Source: PALSA-693 sp963729695 (GTDB taxonomy: Bacteria; Actinomycetota; Acidimicrobiia; Acidimicrobiales; Palsa-688). From it: DNA of 64,000 nt. The notes under the pieces were generated by a model. That model saw only the letters and a program-made list of their open reading frames with translations, was not told the DNA's origin and did no database searches. Position numbers and translations under genes: made by a program. The stretch covers positions 1 to 64,000 of the forward strand of contig CAVSOT010000005.1 of the NCBI GenBank assembly GCA_963729695.1, in the 5' to 3' direction. This document shows, one piece after another, positions 41,425-47,987 of this stretch (position 1 is its first letter; every line of letters begins with the position of its first letter).

Positions 41425-42563
41425 GTGATCTGGTGACCCCATTTCGCATTGCGGTTCCCGACTCGGCGCTGGAAGACCTCCGGGAGCGGTTGTTACGGAC
41501 GCGTTGGCCGGATCGGGAGACCGTCGATGATTGGTCACAGGGGATGCCGCTGGAATTCTTGCAGGATCTATCGAGGTACTGGCTGGATACCTATGACTGG
41601 CGGGCCCGAGAGGCTTACTTCAACACCTTCCCGCAATTCCGAACGGAGATCGACGGGCTCGGGGTTCACTTCATTCATGCCCCGTCGCCGAATCCTGACG
41701 CCGTGCCGCTCGTGCTCACTCATGGCTGGCCCGGTTCGGTAGTCGAGTTCCTGAAGGTCATCGAGTTGCTACGTGATCCGGCTTCGCATGGCGGGGATGC
41801 CGCCGATGCGTTTCATGTGGTGTGCCCGTCGCTGCCGGGTTACGGTTTCAGCGACAGGCCCAGGGCGGCTGGATGGGGTATCGAACGGATCGCCGATGCC
41901 TGGTCCACGTTGATGTCCCGGCTGGGGTACCACCGCTATGGTGCGCAAGGCGGCGATTGGGGCGGCGTTGTCGCCCGGGTGCTCGCTAGCCGCCATCGCG
42001 CTCAGTTGATCGGCATGCACCTCAACATGGTCGTTTCCTTCCCCGATCCCGACACCGCGGCCGACCCCACGGACGAGGAACGGGATGCCCTGGCTGCTAT
42101 GGAGCACCTCAATGCCCACGAAACCGGCTACTACATCCAACAGGCCACCCGACCGCAGACTCTCGGCTACGGCTTGGCCGATTCCCCTGTGGCCCAGTGC
42201 GCCTGGATCGTAGAAAAGTTCCGGGCCTGGGCCGACTGCGACGGGAATCCGCTTAACGTATTCACCCGAGATGAGATGCTCGACAACGTCATGCACTATT
42301 GGCTCTCCGAGACGGCAACGTCGTCGGCCCGTCTGTACTGGGAGAGCGTGGCCAGCGCTATGCAGCTGGGGCCCGTCAATGTTCCGACCGGATGCTCGAT
42401 CTTTCCGAAGGAGATCATGCGGCCGTCTCGTCGGTGGGCGGAGCGGGATATCCTCGACATCCGTTGGTGGGACTACCCGGCTCGCGGAGGCCACTTCGCC
42501 GCGTTCGAGCAGCCTGGTATCTTCGTCGACCAAGTCCGATCTTTTTTCCGGCTGGTCAGGTGA
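41421..42563 (+). CDS. Epoxide hydrolase (microsomal/EHN type)
   Basis: A 380-residue alpha/beta hydrolase with an N-terminal EHN domain (about residues 5-110). The oxyanion motif HGWPGS is at 101-106, catalytic nucleophile Asp179 lies in GAQGGDWGG, and the base His lies near RGGHFAAFEQP. The family opens epoxides to diols. GTG at 41421 is chosen; the relic upstream overlaps it in GTGA. The P450 starts 39 bp after its stop, a likely epoxidation/hydrolysis pair. Confidence 0.92.
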   Translation: MSDLVTPFRIAVPDSALEDLRERLLRTRWPDRETVDDWSQGMPLEFLQDLSRYWLDTYDWRAREAYFNTFPQFRTEIDGLGVHFIHAPSPNPDAVPLVLTHGWPGSVVEFLKVIELLRDPASHGGDAADAFHVVCPSLPGYGFSDRPRAAGWGIERIADAWSTLMSRLGYHRYGAQGGDWGGVVARVLASRHRAQLIGMHLNMVVSFPDPDTAADPTDEERDALAAMEHLNAHETGYYIQQATRPQTLGYGLADSPVAQCAWIVEKFRAWADCDGNPLNVFTRDEMLDNVMHYWLSETATSSARLYWESVASAMQLGPVNVPTGCSIFPKEIMRPSRRWAERDILDIRWWDYPARGGHFAAFEQPGIFVDQVRSFFRLVR

Positions 42564-42602
42564 CAAGGCCAGGCAGTCCACAACAGCACGGGAGGTATCG
42601 CC

Positions 42603-43811
42603 ATGACCGGTGACAGCTGGCCGGCGGCCGAGTGGTGTGAGAATCATTTCGATTTCACCGCGCCCGAGCTGCGGCAGGGCCTCTACCAGGCCTTGGACCA
42701 CATGCGGCAGCAATGTCCGGTGACCCATAGCGACGCCCATAACGGCTACTGGGTCGTGACCCGATACGAGGATGTGCTCCAGGTTGCCGAGGACTGGCGG
42801 ACGTTCAGCAACCAGACCTACAACGAGACGGCCGCGGTCGTGCCCCTCTTGCCGATCACCCTCGATCCCCCGACGCACACGCTCCACCGGCAGCTGGTCA
42901 GTCCGTACTTCACCCCCTCAGCCATGGCCCGTTTCGAGGAAGCGACCCGACAGCAGGCGATCAGGCTCATCGACGAGTTCATCGAAGTAGGCGAGTGCGA
43001 GTTTATGGAACAGTTCGCCCGACCTTTCCCCGGCCTGGTTCTGTTCCACGAGGTGATCCACGCGCCGGCGGGAGAAATCGCCGAGATCAATGAGATGGCG
43101 ACCATAGCTGGGATTCCCGATCACCCGCAGGCCGCAGAGTCCTGGGGCGGCATGGTGCAATGGGTGCAACGGTTTGTCGAACAACGTCGTCACGACGGGC
43201 CGAGGGGTGACGTCGTCGACGCCATCATTGGCGGCCAGGTCGACGGAAAGCCGCTCTCGGAACCCGAGATCACCGGCACCCTCGTCCTACTCATCATGGG
43301 CGGGCTCGAGACCACCGCCGGCGCGCTGGGCCACTTCTTCATCAGATTTGCCGACCAGCCGCAGATTTGGGGGCTCCTACAGCGTCAGCCTGACCTGATC
43401 CCCAAGGCCATAGAAGAGCTTATGCGGCTGGATGTACCGTTCCCGGTACTCCAGCGCACTGCAGCCCACGACACCGAGATCCGGAGCCAACAGATAAAGA
43501 AGGGCGACCAACTCCTTATCTATCTGGCCTCGGCTAACCGGGACGAAGCCGAGTTCGTCTGTCCTGAGCAGTTCGATCTCGAGCGTCCGAAGAACCGCCA
43601 AATCGCCTTCGGTGTCGGCCCTCATCGTTGCGTCGGATCGAACCTGGCCCGGATGAACCTGCGGGTCGCCCTCGAGGAGCTCTTGCCTCGCCTCGGCGAC
43701 GTCGCCATCCAGGCCGACGCTGCGCCGATTGAGTTCCACAATGCCTTCAACCGGGCCCCCTTGACGGTTCCCATCACTTTCACTCCAGCCCGTCGAACAG
43801 CCCAAGCCTGA
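42603..43811 (+). CDS. Cytochrome P450
   Basis: A 402-residue class I P450. The I-helix contains IMGGLETTAGAL (a regular acid/threonine pair, E-T-T), the ExxR is EELMR, and the heme motif is FGVGPHRCVG with Cys343. The sequence differs substantially from the P450 at 13470, which lacks the standard I-helix pair. GGGAGG precedes the ATG with 7-8 bp spacing. An electron-transfer partner is not encoded in the window. Together with the epoxide hydrolase it may oxidise an olefin or terpene-like substrate (inference). Confidence 0.94.
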   Translation: MTGDSWPAAEWCENHFDFTAPELRQGLYQALDHMRQQCPVTHSDAHNGYWVVTRYEDVLQVAEDWRTFSNQTYNETAAVVPLLPITLDPPTHTLHRQLVSPYFTPSAMARFEEATRQQAIRLIDEFIEVGECEFMEQFARPFPGLVLFHEVIHAPAGEIAEINEMATIAGIPDHPQAAESWGGMVQWVQRFVEQRRHDGPRGDVVDAIIGGQVDGKPLSEPEITGTLVLLIMGGLETTAGALGHFFIRFADQPQIWGLLQRQPDLIPKAIEELMRLDVPFPVLQRTAAHDTEIRSQQIKKGDQLLIYLASANRDEAEFVCPEQFDLERPKNRQIAFGVGPHRCVGSNLARMNLRVALEELLPRLGDVAIQADAAPIEFHNAFNRAPLTVPITFTPARRTAQA

Positions 43812-43870
43812 GGGATGATGCGGCGGCGACTACACCGGACGACAGCACGATGTTCTTTGCGGACCATTAA

Positions 43871-44026
43871 CTCGTCGACGACGACCGTTCGCCCGGCAGG
43901 AAGTGGGCGCCGGCCTGTGCGCTGGGCGGCCCCGAGATGAAGACTCTGTATACCTGCTCGGTGGCGCCGCCGCGCACGATTCCTCAGTCGCTACGGGTGC
44001 TGTTCCGACCCGTGTTCGCAACATGA
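43871..44026 (+). pseudogene. C-terminal relic of an SMP-30/gluconolactonase-like protein
   Basis: Fifty-one codons in one frame encode KWAPACALGGPEMKTLYTCS, the distinctive last beta-strand pair of SMP-30/LRE proteins (CALGGPD...TLF.C), ending at the TGA at 44024-44026. An in-frame stop at 43868 removes everything upstream. About 240 residues of a normal protein are missing. It lies between an intact P450 and the esterase/binding-protein fusion. Confidence 0.6.
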
Positions 44027-44035
44027 TGCGGAGGG

Positions 44036-45027
44036 GTGTCCGCTCCGCTGGCGGCGGCGGTGACTGAATTGAAGCCGCCGCCTCCGCCCTTTGACCGTGA
44101 GTTATTGGTGGTCCTCGAGGGGCTGGCGGAGATAGCACCTCCGTCATTGACGCCCGAGATGATCTCTGCGTTGCGGGACGTCCCGCCTGTGCTGGTGGAG
44201 GAGATCCTCGCGGGTCGAGATCTCAGCCACCAGGAGTACGTTGCTTCTGGACCGAATGGCGCTCCCGAACTCGTTATCTCGGTGTTCAAGCGGCGGAATC
44301 ACGGGTCAGTGGGTCCGTGTGTCTACTTCGTCCATGGCAAAGGAACCGTAATGGGTGACCGATTTGTCGGCATAGGGACGGTATTAGATTGGGTCGCACG
44401 TTTGCTGGGCGTGCCGGAGACTTATTCCGCCTCCATTGCCGCCACTGCTCCGAACTACACCGCTCAATGCGTAGCCGCCCAGCAGGCTCACACCACTGCC
44501 CTCTTCATAGGCGACACCACGCCACCGATCGAGAAGGTGGGCGAAGATTGCTCCACCCAGGGTTACAACCCGATCTACGTGACCGAGGGCGCCGGCTTCA
44601 GCATGGCGCAGGCCAGCACGCCCGGGCTGAAGAAGAACCTGTGGTCGGAATACAACCTCTACCCGTTCTGGTCCAACGCGCCTCAGGTCCAAGCCATGAA
44701 CACCGCATTGGATAAGTACTACCCCGGCCTGCGCGAGAACACGGTCAGCTTCTCGGAAGGCTCGGTGTTGGGCTGGACCGACGGGCTACTTCTCAACGAC
44801 GCCGTCAAGGCCGGAGGTCTCACCACCAGCGCTACCCCAGCGCGGCGGAGATCACCACCGGGCTGGAATCGCTACACGGTGACACCCTGGACGGGTGGTC
44901 ACCGCCTCTGACCTTCCCCGCAGGCAAGAACCACCCCATCGACTGCTGGTTCACCGGCCACGTATCGAACGGGGTCCCCGGCGTCGAGAACAACGGCAAG
45001 ACGACCTGCGGAAGTCTCTCCTCGTAA
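44036..45027 (+). pseudogene. In-frame fusion: truncated HSL-type esterase + binding-protein fragment, frameshifted
   Basis: Residues 1-124 are the N-terminal part of an HSL-family esterase (LVISVFKRRN...VYFVHGKGTVMGDRF, with HGGG altered to HGKG) and end at VLDWVARL before the GDSAG nucleophile region. The frame then runs directly into the C-terminal half of a LivK-type binding protein (APNYTAQCVAAQQ...GYNPIYVTEGAGF...DKYYPGLRE), colinear with residues about 225-370 of the intact protein at 3437. After TSATP one missing C in a C-run shifts the frame; the rest (SAAEITTGLESL...PIDCWFT...NNGKTTC) continues to TAA at 45025. Neither enzyme nor transporter part is functional as it stands. Confidence 0.85.
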
Positions 45028-45222
45028 CGAGCGGTCTATCCCGGTACGGTTCCCGGTGTTTGAGGTGGAGTGGCCGCGGTGGCCGCGCCGCGGTAGTCGC
45101 GGTACCTGTCTCTGCGCCGGCTCCGGCGCCACCATGTCCGACCCCACCTGAGGTCCCGCCTCAGGCATGGTCGCCACGGCATCACGATCCATCAGGTTCT
45201 GGCCCGGTTGAGGACGGGCAGG

Positions 45223-45477
45223 TCACGGGCTGCTCACAGTGCGGCGGGCGACAAGCCAGGTGGGCCCGGTCTTGACGACCTGTTGGACGATGGTGGACAC
45301 GTGGCGCACCGCTGGGGGCGGTCCGGGGTCGATGATGATCAAGGTGGAGGTGGCAATGGCCTGCCCCGGGCGGCCCGGTACCGGGTCGATCACCGCGTTG
45401 AGGGTGAGATGGACGCCGTTGTCGGCCCGGGCCAGTAGTTCGAGGATGTCAAGCCGGTCGTCGCTCGAGAGGGTCAC
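45223..45477 (-). CDS. Shortened SnoaL-like protein
   Basis: An 84-residue frame in which a SnoaL N-terminus (SSDDRLDILELLARADN) is joined directly to a SnoaL C-terminus (GVHLTLNAVIDPVPG... TIVQQVVKTGPTWLVARRT). About 45-50 residues of the central barrel are missing, so it cannot form the normal fold. Its GTG overlaps the acetamidase stop in GTGA, showing former or present translational coupling. It may be a decayed gene still being translated. Confidence 0.6.
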   Translation of the reverse strand: MTLSSDDRLDILELLARADNGVHLTLNAVIDPVPGRPGQAIATSTLIIIDPGPPPAVRHVSTIVQQVVKTGPTWLVARRTVSSP

Positions 45478-46484
45478 CGGGGCGGGCTCCCTCCCTCCGG
45501 TCGCAACCAGCTCTTGATCCGCTGGACGAGCTCGGACGGGAAGATGCTTTTGGGGACCAGCCCGTGGACGGCTTTGGGCGGGATCGAAGTGTAGGCCGAG
45601 CCGGTCTGGTGGGCGTACTGAGTGACGCGGAAGCTGACCGCCATGCTGCACAGGGCGTAGGCTTCCCCCTCGGAGATGCCCGAGGCGGCGTGCAGCCAGG
45701 CGATCAGTTCCCGCAGGCAGGCCACCAAGGCGTCGTCGAGGGAATCGCCGAAGCCGATTCCGATCCAGTGGGTGGCGGTCTCGGCCAAGGGAGCGGCGAG
45801 CCCGACGTGTTTGTGGAGGCCGTAGCAGATCTGGAGGTCCTCGGCGGCGGTCTCTATGGCGGTCTGGTCCACGACTCCGTCGCCTTGGAGGGCGTGAACG
45901 TCGCCAACCCACACTCGCCCGCCGGCCTTGGCTACGGGAAGGAACAGTGACGAGCCGACGGTCAGCTCTCTCAGCACCAAGTTGCCGCCATACGGGCCGG
46001 CCAGGATGGCACTGACCGGGTCGCTGCCGGCCGGCTCCACGGCCATCACCCCAAGGAAGGGCGCCAGCGGCAGGGTGATGCCGTTGACGTACTCGGTGCT
46101 CGTGCGGTTCGCGTCGAAGCGGAAGTAGTGGACGTAGGGTGTGGCGAAGTCGTGGGGCAGGGCGCCGACACCGAGGGGAAACGAGTTCCAACCCCAGTCG
46201 CGCGTCCGCAGCGCCAGCAGTCGGCACTCGACAGCATCGCCTGGCTCGGCCCCGGCCACCTCGACCGGACCCATCATCGAGTACGGCCCGTTGGGATAGC
46301 GGTGACGGAGCGGCTCTCGCTCCGCGAAAGTCATTCCGAACGTCGCCTCATTTCCCCAATGCGTCCACGTGTTCGGATAGCTGACAACATCGCCCGGCTC
46401 GATCGTGGCTACCGGCGGCGCGGCCGGGTCGAGATACCCGGAGCGGACCGTGTTGGTGGTGGATTCGACGACGTGAACGGTCAT
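45474..46484 (-). CDS. Acetamidase/formamidase family protein
   Basis: A 336-residue acetamidase/formamidase. It has IEPGDVVSYPNTWTHWG near the N-terminus, GPVEVAGAEPGDAVECRLLAL, HYFRFDANRT, the metal/active-site strand FLGVMAVEPAG, GGNLVLRELTVGSSLFLPV and VWVGDVHALQGDGV. Family members hydrolyse short amides to ammonia and acid. ATG at 46484 is used; the longer frame upstream has no support. It is followed by the shortened SnoaL gene and lies next to the broken-gene region. Confidence 0.9.
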   Translation of the reverse strand: MTVHVVESTTNTVRSGYLDPAAPPVATIEPGDVVSYPNTWTHWGNEATFGMTFAEREPLRHRYPNGPYSMMGPVEVAGAEPGDAVECRLLALRTRDWGWNSFPLGVGALPHDFATPYVHYFRFDANRTSTEYVNGITLPLAPFLGVMAVEPAGSDPVSAILAGPYGGNLVLRELTVGSSLFLPVAKAGGRVWVGDVHALQGDGVVDQTAIETAAEDLQICYGLHKHVGLAAPLAETATHWIGIGFGDSLDDALVACLRELIAWLHAASGISEGEAYALCSMAVSFRVTQYAHQTGSAYTSIPPKAVHGLVPKSIFPSELVQRIKSWLRPEGGSPPR

Positions 46485-46676
46485 GACCAGAACCGTAGAT
46501 CCCCGCACCCGACCGGCGCGTCCGGGCTCATCCACCATGGCCCTCGACCGCGGTGGACCCCATCTAACGGTGGGACGACAAGCCCCAAGGCCTGATTCCA
46601 AGTTCGGTCACACCGTCACCCTGAGAACCTCGCCGGCGCCCAACCCGGTCGTAACGCAGGCCAATTGTCTTACCGG

Positions 46677-46760
46677 TCAGGGGATGAGGACGATCTTCCC
46701 CGCCATGTGACCGGCCTCAAGCTCGGTGAACGCCGCTCGGACGTGGTCGAGCGGGTAGCC
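46677..46760 (-). pseudogene. C-terminal relic of an MDR/quinone-oxidoreductase gene
   Basis: Twenty-seven codons and a stop encode YPLDHVRAAFTELEAGHMAGKIVLIP, the standard C-terminus of zeta-crystallin-type NADP-dependent oxidoreductases. It abuts the GNAT relic in the opposite direction. Its N-terminal partner is probably the minus-strand relic at 47230-47409, about 470 bp away. Confidence 0.65.
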
Positions 46761-46899
46761 GGGCTGCTACCTGGAAACCCAGAAGTTCGACAACGTGGCC
46801 TACTACCGACGGTTCGGCTACGAGGTCGTCGAGGAGCTTCACCCCGTTCCGGACGGACCGCCCCTGTGGACGATGCGACGGGCGACCCGATCCGCCTGA
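46759..46899 (+). pseudogene. C-terminal relic of a GNAT acetyltransferase
   Basis: Forty-six codons contain YLETQKFDNVAYYRRFGYEV and DGPPLWTMRRA, the acceptor/AcCoA end of the GNAT fold. The N-terminal 140-odd residues are missing and a TAG lies just upstream. It is placed head-on against the MDR relic and directly before the inverted-repeat array. Confidence 0.65.
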
Positions 46900-46910
46900 C
46901 CGGGAGCCTG

Positions 46911-47115
46911 GCAAAACGGTCAATAAAAGGGGCCGAGAGATTTTTGTTGACCGTTTTCGAACGGAACTGAGCGTGATGAATCTCGAAAACGGTTAGTAAA
47001 ACGGTGCGGAGGGTGGGACGCGGGTTTTACTAACCGTTTCCGAAAAATTTGAGCGTGGCCGACGTCAAAAACGGTCAATAAAACGAGCCGGGACCAGTTT
47101 TGGTGACCGTTTTTG
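46911..47115. repeat. Three-unit tandem array of long inverted repeats
   Basis: Three palindromes of 16-19-bp arms recur with a period of 77-78 bp. Unit 1: 46913-46928 with 46941-46957. Unit 2: 46984-47002 with 47024-47042 (18 of 19 paired). Unit 3: 47066-47084 with 47097-47115 (17 of 19 paired). The core arm is AAAACGGTCAATAAAA in units 1 and 3 but AAAACGGTTAGTAAAA in unit 2, with the opposite arm changed to match (ACTAACC). Units are separated by 26 and 23 bp that share GAGCGTG. Loops are GC-rich and unalike (12, 21 and 12 bp). The array occupies the gap in a split oxidoreductase gene. Confidence 0.85.
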
Positions 47116-47122
47116 GAGGGAG

Positions 47123-47171
47123 CCAAGGAGCGGCGGGACGGCAAGGAGCGGCAGGCAAGGAGCGCAAGGCT
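47123..47171. repeat. Three imperfect AAGGAGCGGC repeats
   Basis: AAGGAGCG occurs at about 47124, 47143 and 47157 with G/C-rich spacers. It directly follows the inverted-repeat array and precedes the MDR N-terminal relic. Confidence 0.5.
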
Positions 47172-47229
47172 GGTCGATCTCGACGGATCGTTCCCGCCGC
47201 GCCTGACCTTCGGGCCGTATCCCGAACAC

Positions 47230-47409
47230 CTCGCGGACCAGGCCGGTACGGATCTTCGCCTCGCTGATATTGAGGCCGGCGGCGCGGACCGCCACGAGCA
47301 CCTGGTGGGGTCCGGGCTCGGGACGCGGCACGTCGCGCACCTCGAGGACCTCGAGGACCTCGAGGACCTCGATGCCACCGTAGTCGTCGAATTGGACTGC
47401 CTTGGACAT
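47230..47409 (-). pseudogene. N-terminal relic of an MDR/quinone-oxidoreductase gene
   Basis: The minus-strand frame starting at ATG 47409 reads SKAVQFDDYGGIEVLEV... RPEPGPHQVLVAVRAAGLNISEAKIRTG, the standard first 60 residues of NADP-dependent quinone oxidoreductases, then diverges into sequence without family character. A 9-bp tandem repeat (47341-47367) has expanded GIEVLEV into VLEVLEVLEV. The central part is gone and the C-terminal piece is at 46677-46760. Confidence 0.7.
47341..47367. repeat. 9-bp tandem repeat CTCGAGGAC x3
   Basis: Three perfect units lie inside the MDR N-terminal relic, encoding repeated VLE on the minus strand. It is likely a slippage expansion in a non-functional gene. 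Confidence 0.8.
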
Positions 47410-47606
47410 CAGCCCGTCACCTTCCCGTGGTTGGAGTAAAAGACCCCGGCGTTCTTCGACACCGCTTGTCGCACGTGGTTGTGCTCCGCTGTGTTGGCCA
47501 CGAACGCCTTAGCTTCAGCAACCTTGTGGTTCCAGAAGCGAGCGACGGGGGAATGAGTGACGGCGTAGCCTTCGTCGATAAGCACAGGGCGCAGATTCGC
47601 GCTCAT
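47409..47606 (-). CDS. Small unidentified ORF
   Basis: A 65-codon frame whose TGA overlaps the ATG of the MDR relic (TGATG), suggesting the two were once co-translated. The sequence has no recognisable family. No strong ribosome site is visible at its own start. It may be a remnant or a shadow. Confidence 0.25.
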   Translation of the reverse strand: MSANLRPVLIDEGYAVTHSPVARFWNHKVAEAKAFVANTAEHNHVRQAVSKNAGVFYSNHGKVTG

Positions 47607-47681
47607 CCGAATGATCTGCCCTCACCAGATGCTGGCGATTCTGTCGAAGGCAAGTAGTTTTGGTGCCGGACAGATGCTCAG

Positions 47682-47912
47682 CTAGGGCTCATGGTCTATG
47701 GGGTCGACTCGGCGAAGTTCGATCAGATCGAGCCCCAGCGCTTCCATCTGCGCTAGCACCCCGTACAGCGCTGACCGATCCTCGAGTGAGCCGATGAGCA
47801 CCGTCTCGCCGTCTCGCACTTCCGACCTCATGGTGGGAAAGGCGGATAGAGCGGTGGGCCCGAGCCGCCCTTTTATCCGGATCATGAATGGGCAGCCGGG
47901 CTGTGTGGCCAC
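47682..47912 (-). CDS. Small conserved-type protein next to LuxR gene
   Basis: A 76-residue protein with a compact alpha/beta pattern: FMIRIKGRLGPTALSAFPTM, then GETVLIGSLEDRSALYGVLAQMEALGLDLIELRRV. The pattern fits the small actinobacterial proteins that accompany MalT-like LuxR regulators, possibly an ACT-like fold. A GTG start is assumed; the in-frame ATG at 47885 is also possible. It is 75 bp downstream of the LuxR stop on the same strand. Its function is unknown. Confidence 0.6.
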   Translation of the reverse strand: MATQPGCPFMIRIKGRLGPTALSAFPTMRSEVRDGETVLIGSLEDRSALYGVLAQMEALGLDLIELRRVDPIDHEP

Positions 47913-47987
47913 GCCATGATGCTGGGGCTTGACCTAGTGAGGGGTCGCCACCGGAATCTGGTGATTGTTCGCCCGCAGACGGGCGAT

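Noticed and set aside
45223..46227. 334-codon minus-strand open frame
   Set aside because: Only its last 84 codons have SnoaL likeness; the rest is an alternate frame of the acetamidase gene.
46911..47115. CRISPR array or integron attC cluster
   Set aside because: The motif alternates in orientation, the unit is a palindrome pair with short loops, and only three units exist; there are no cas genes, no integrase and no GTTRRRY core pairs.
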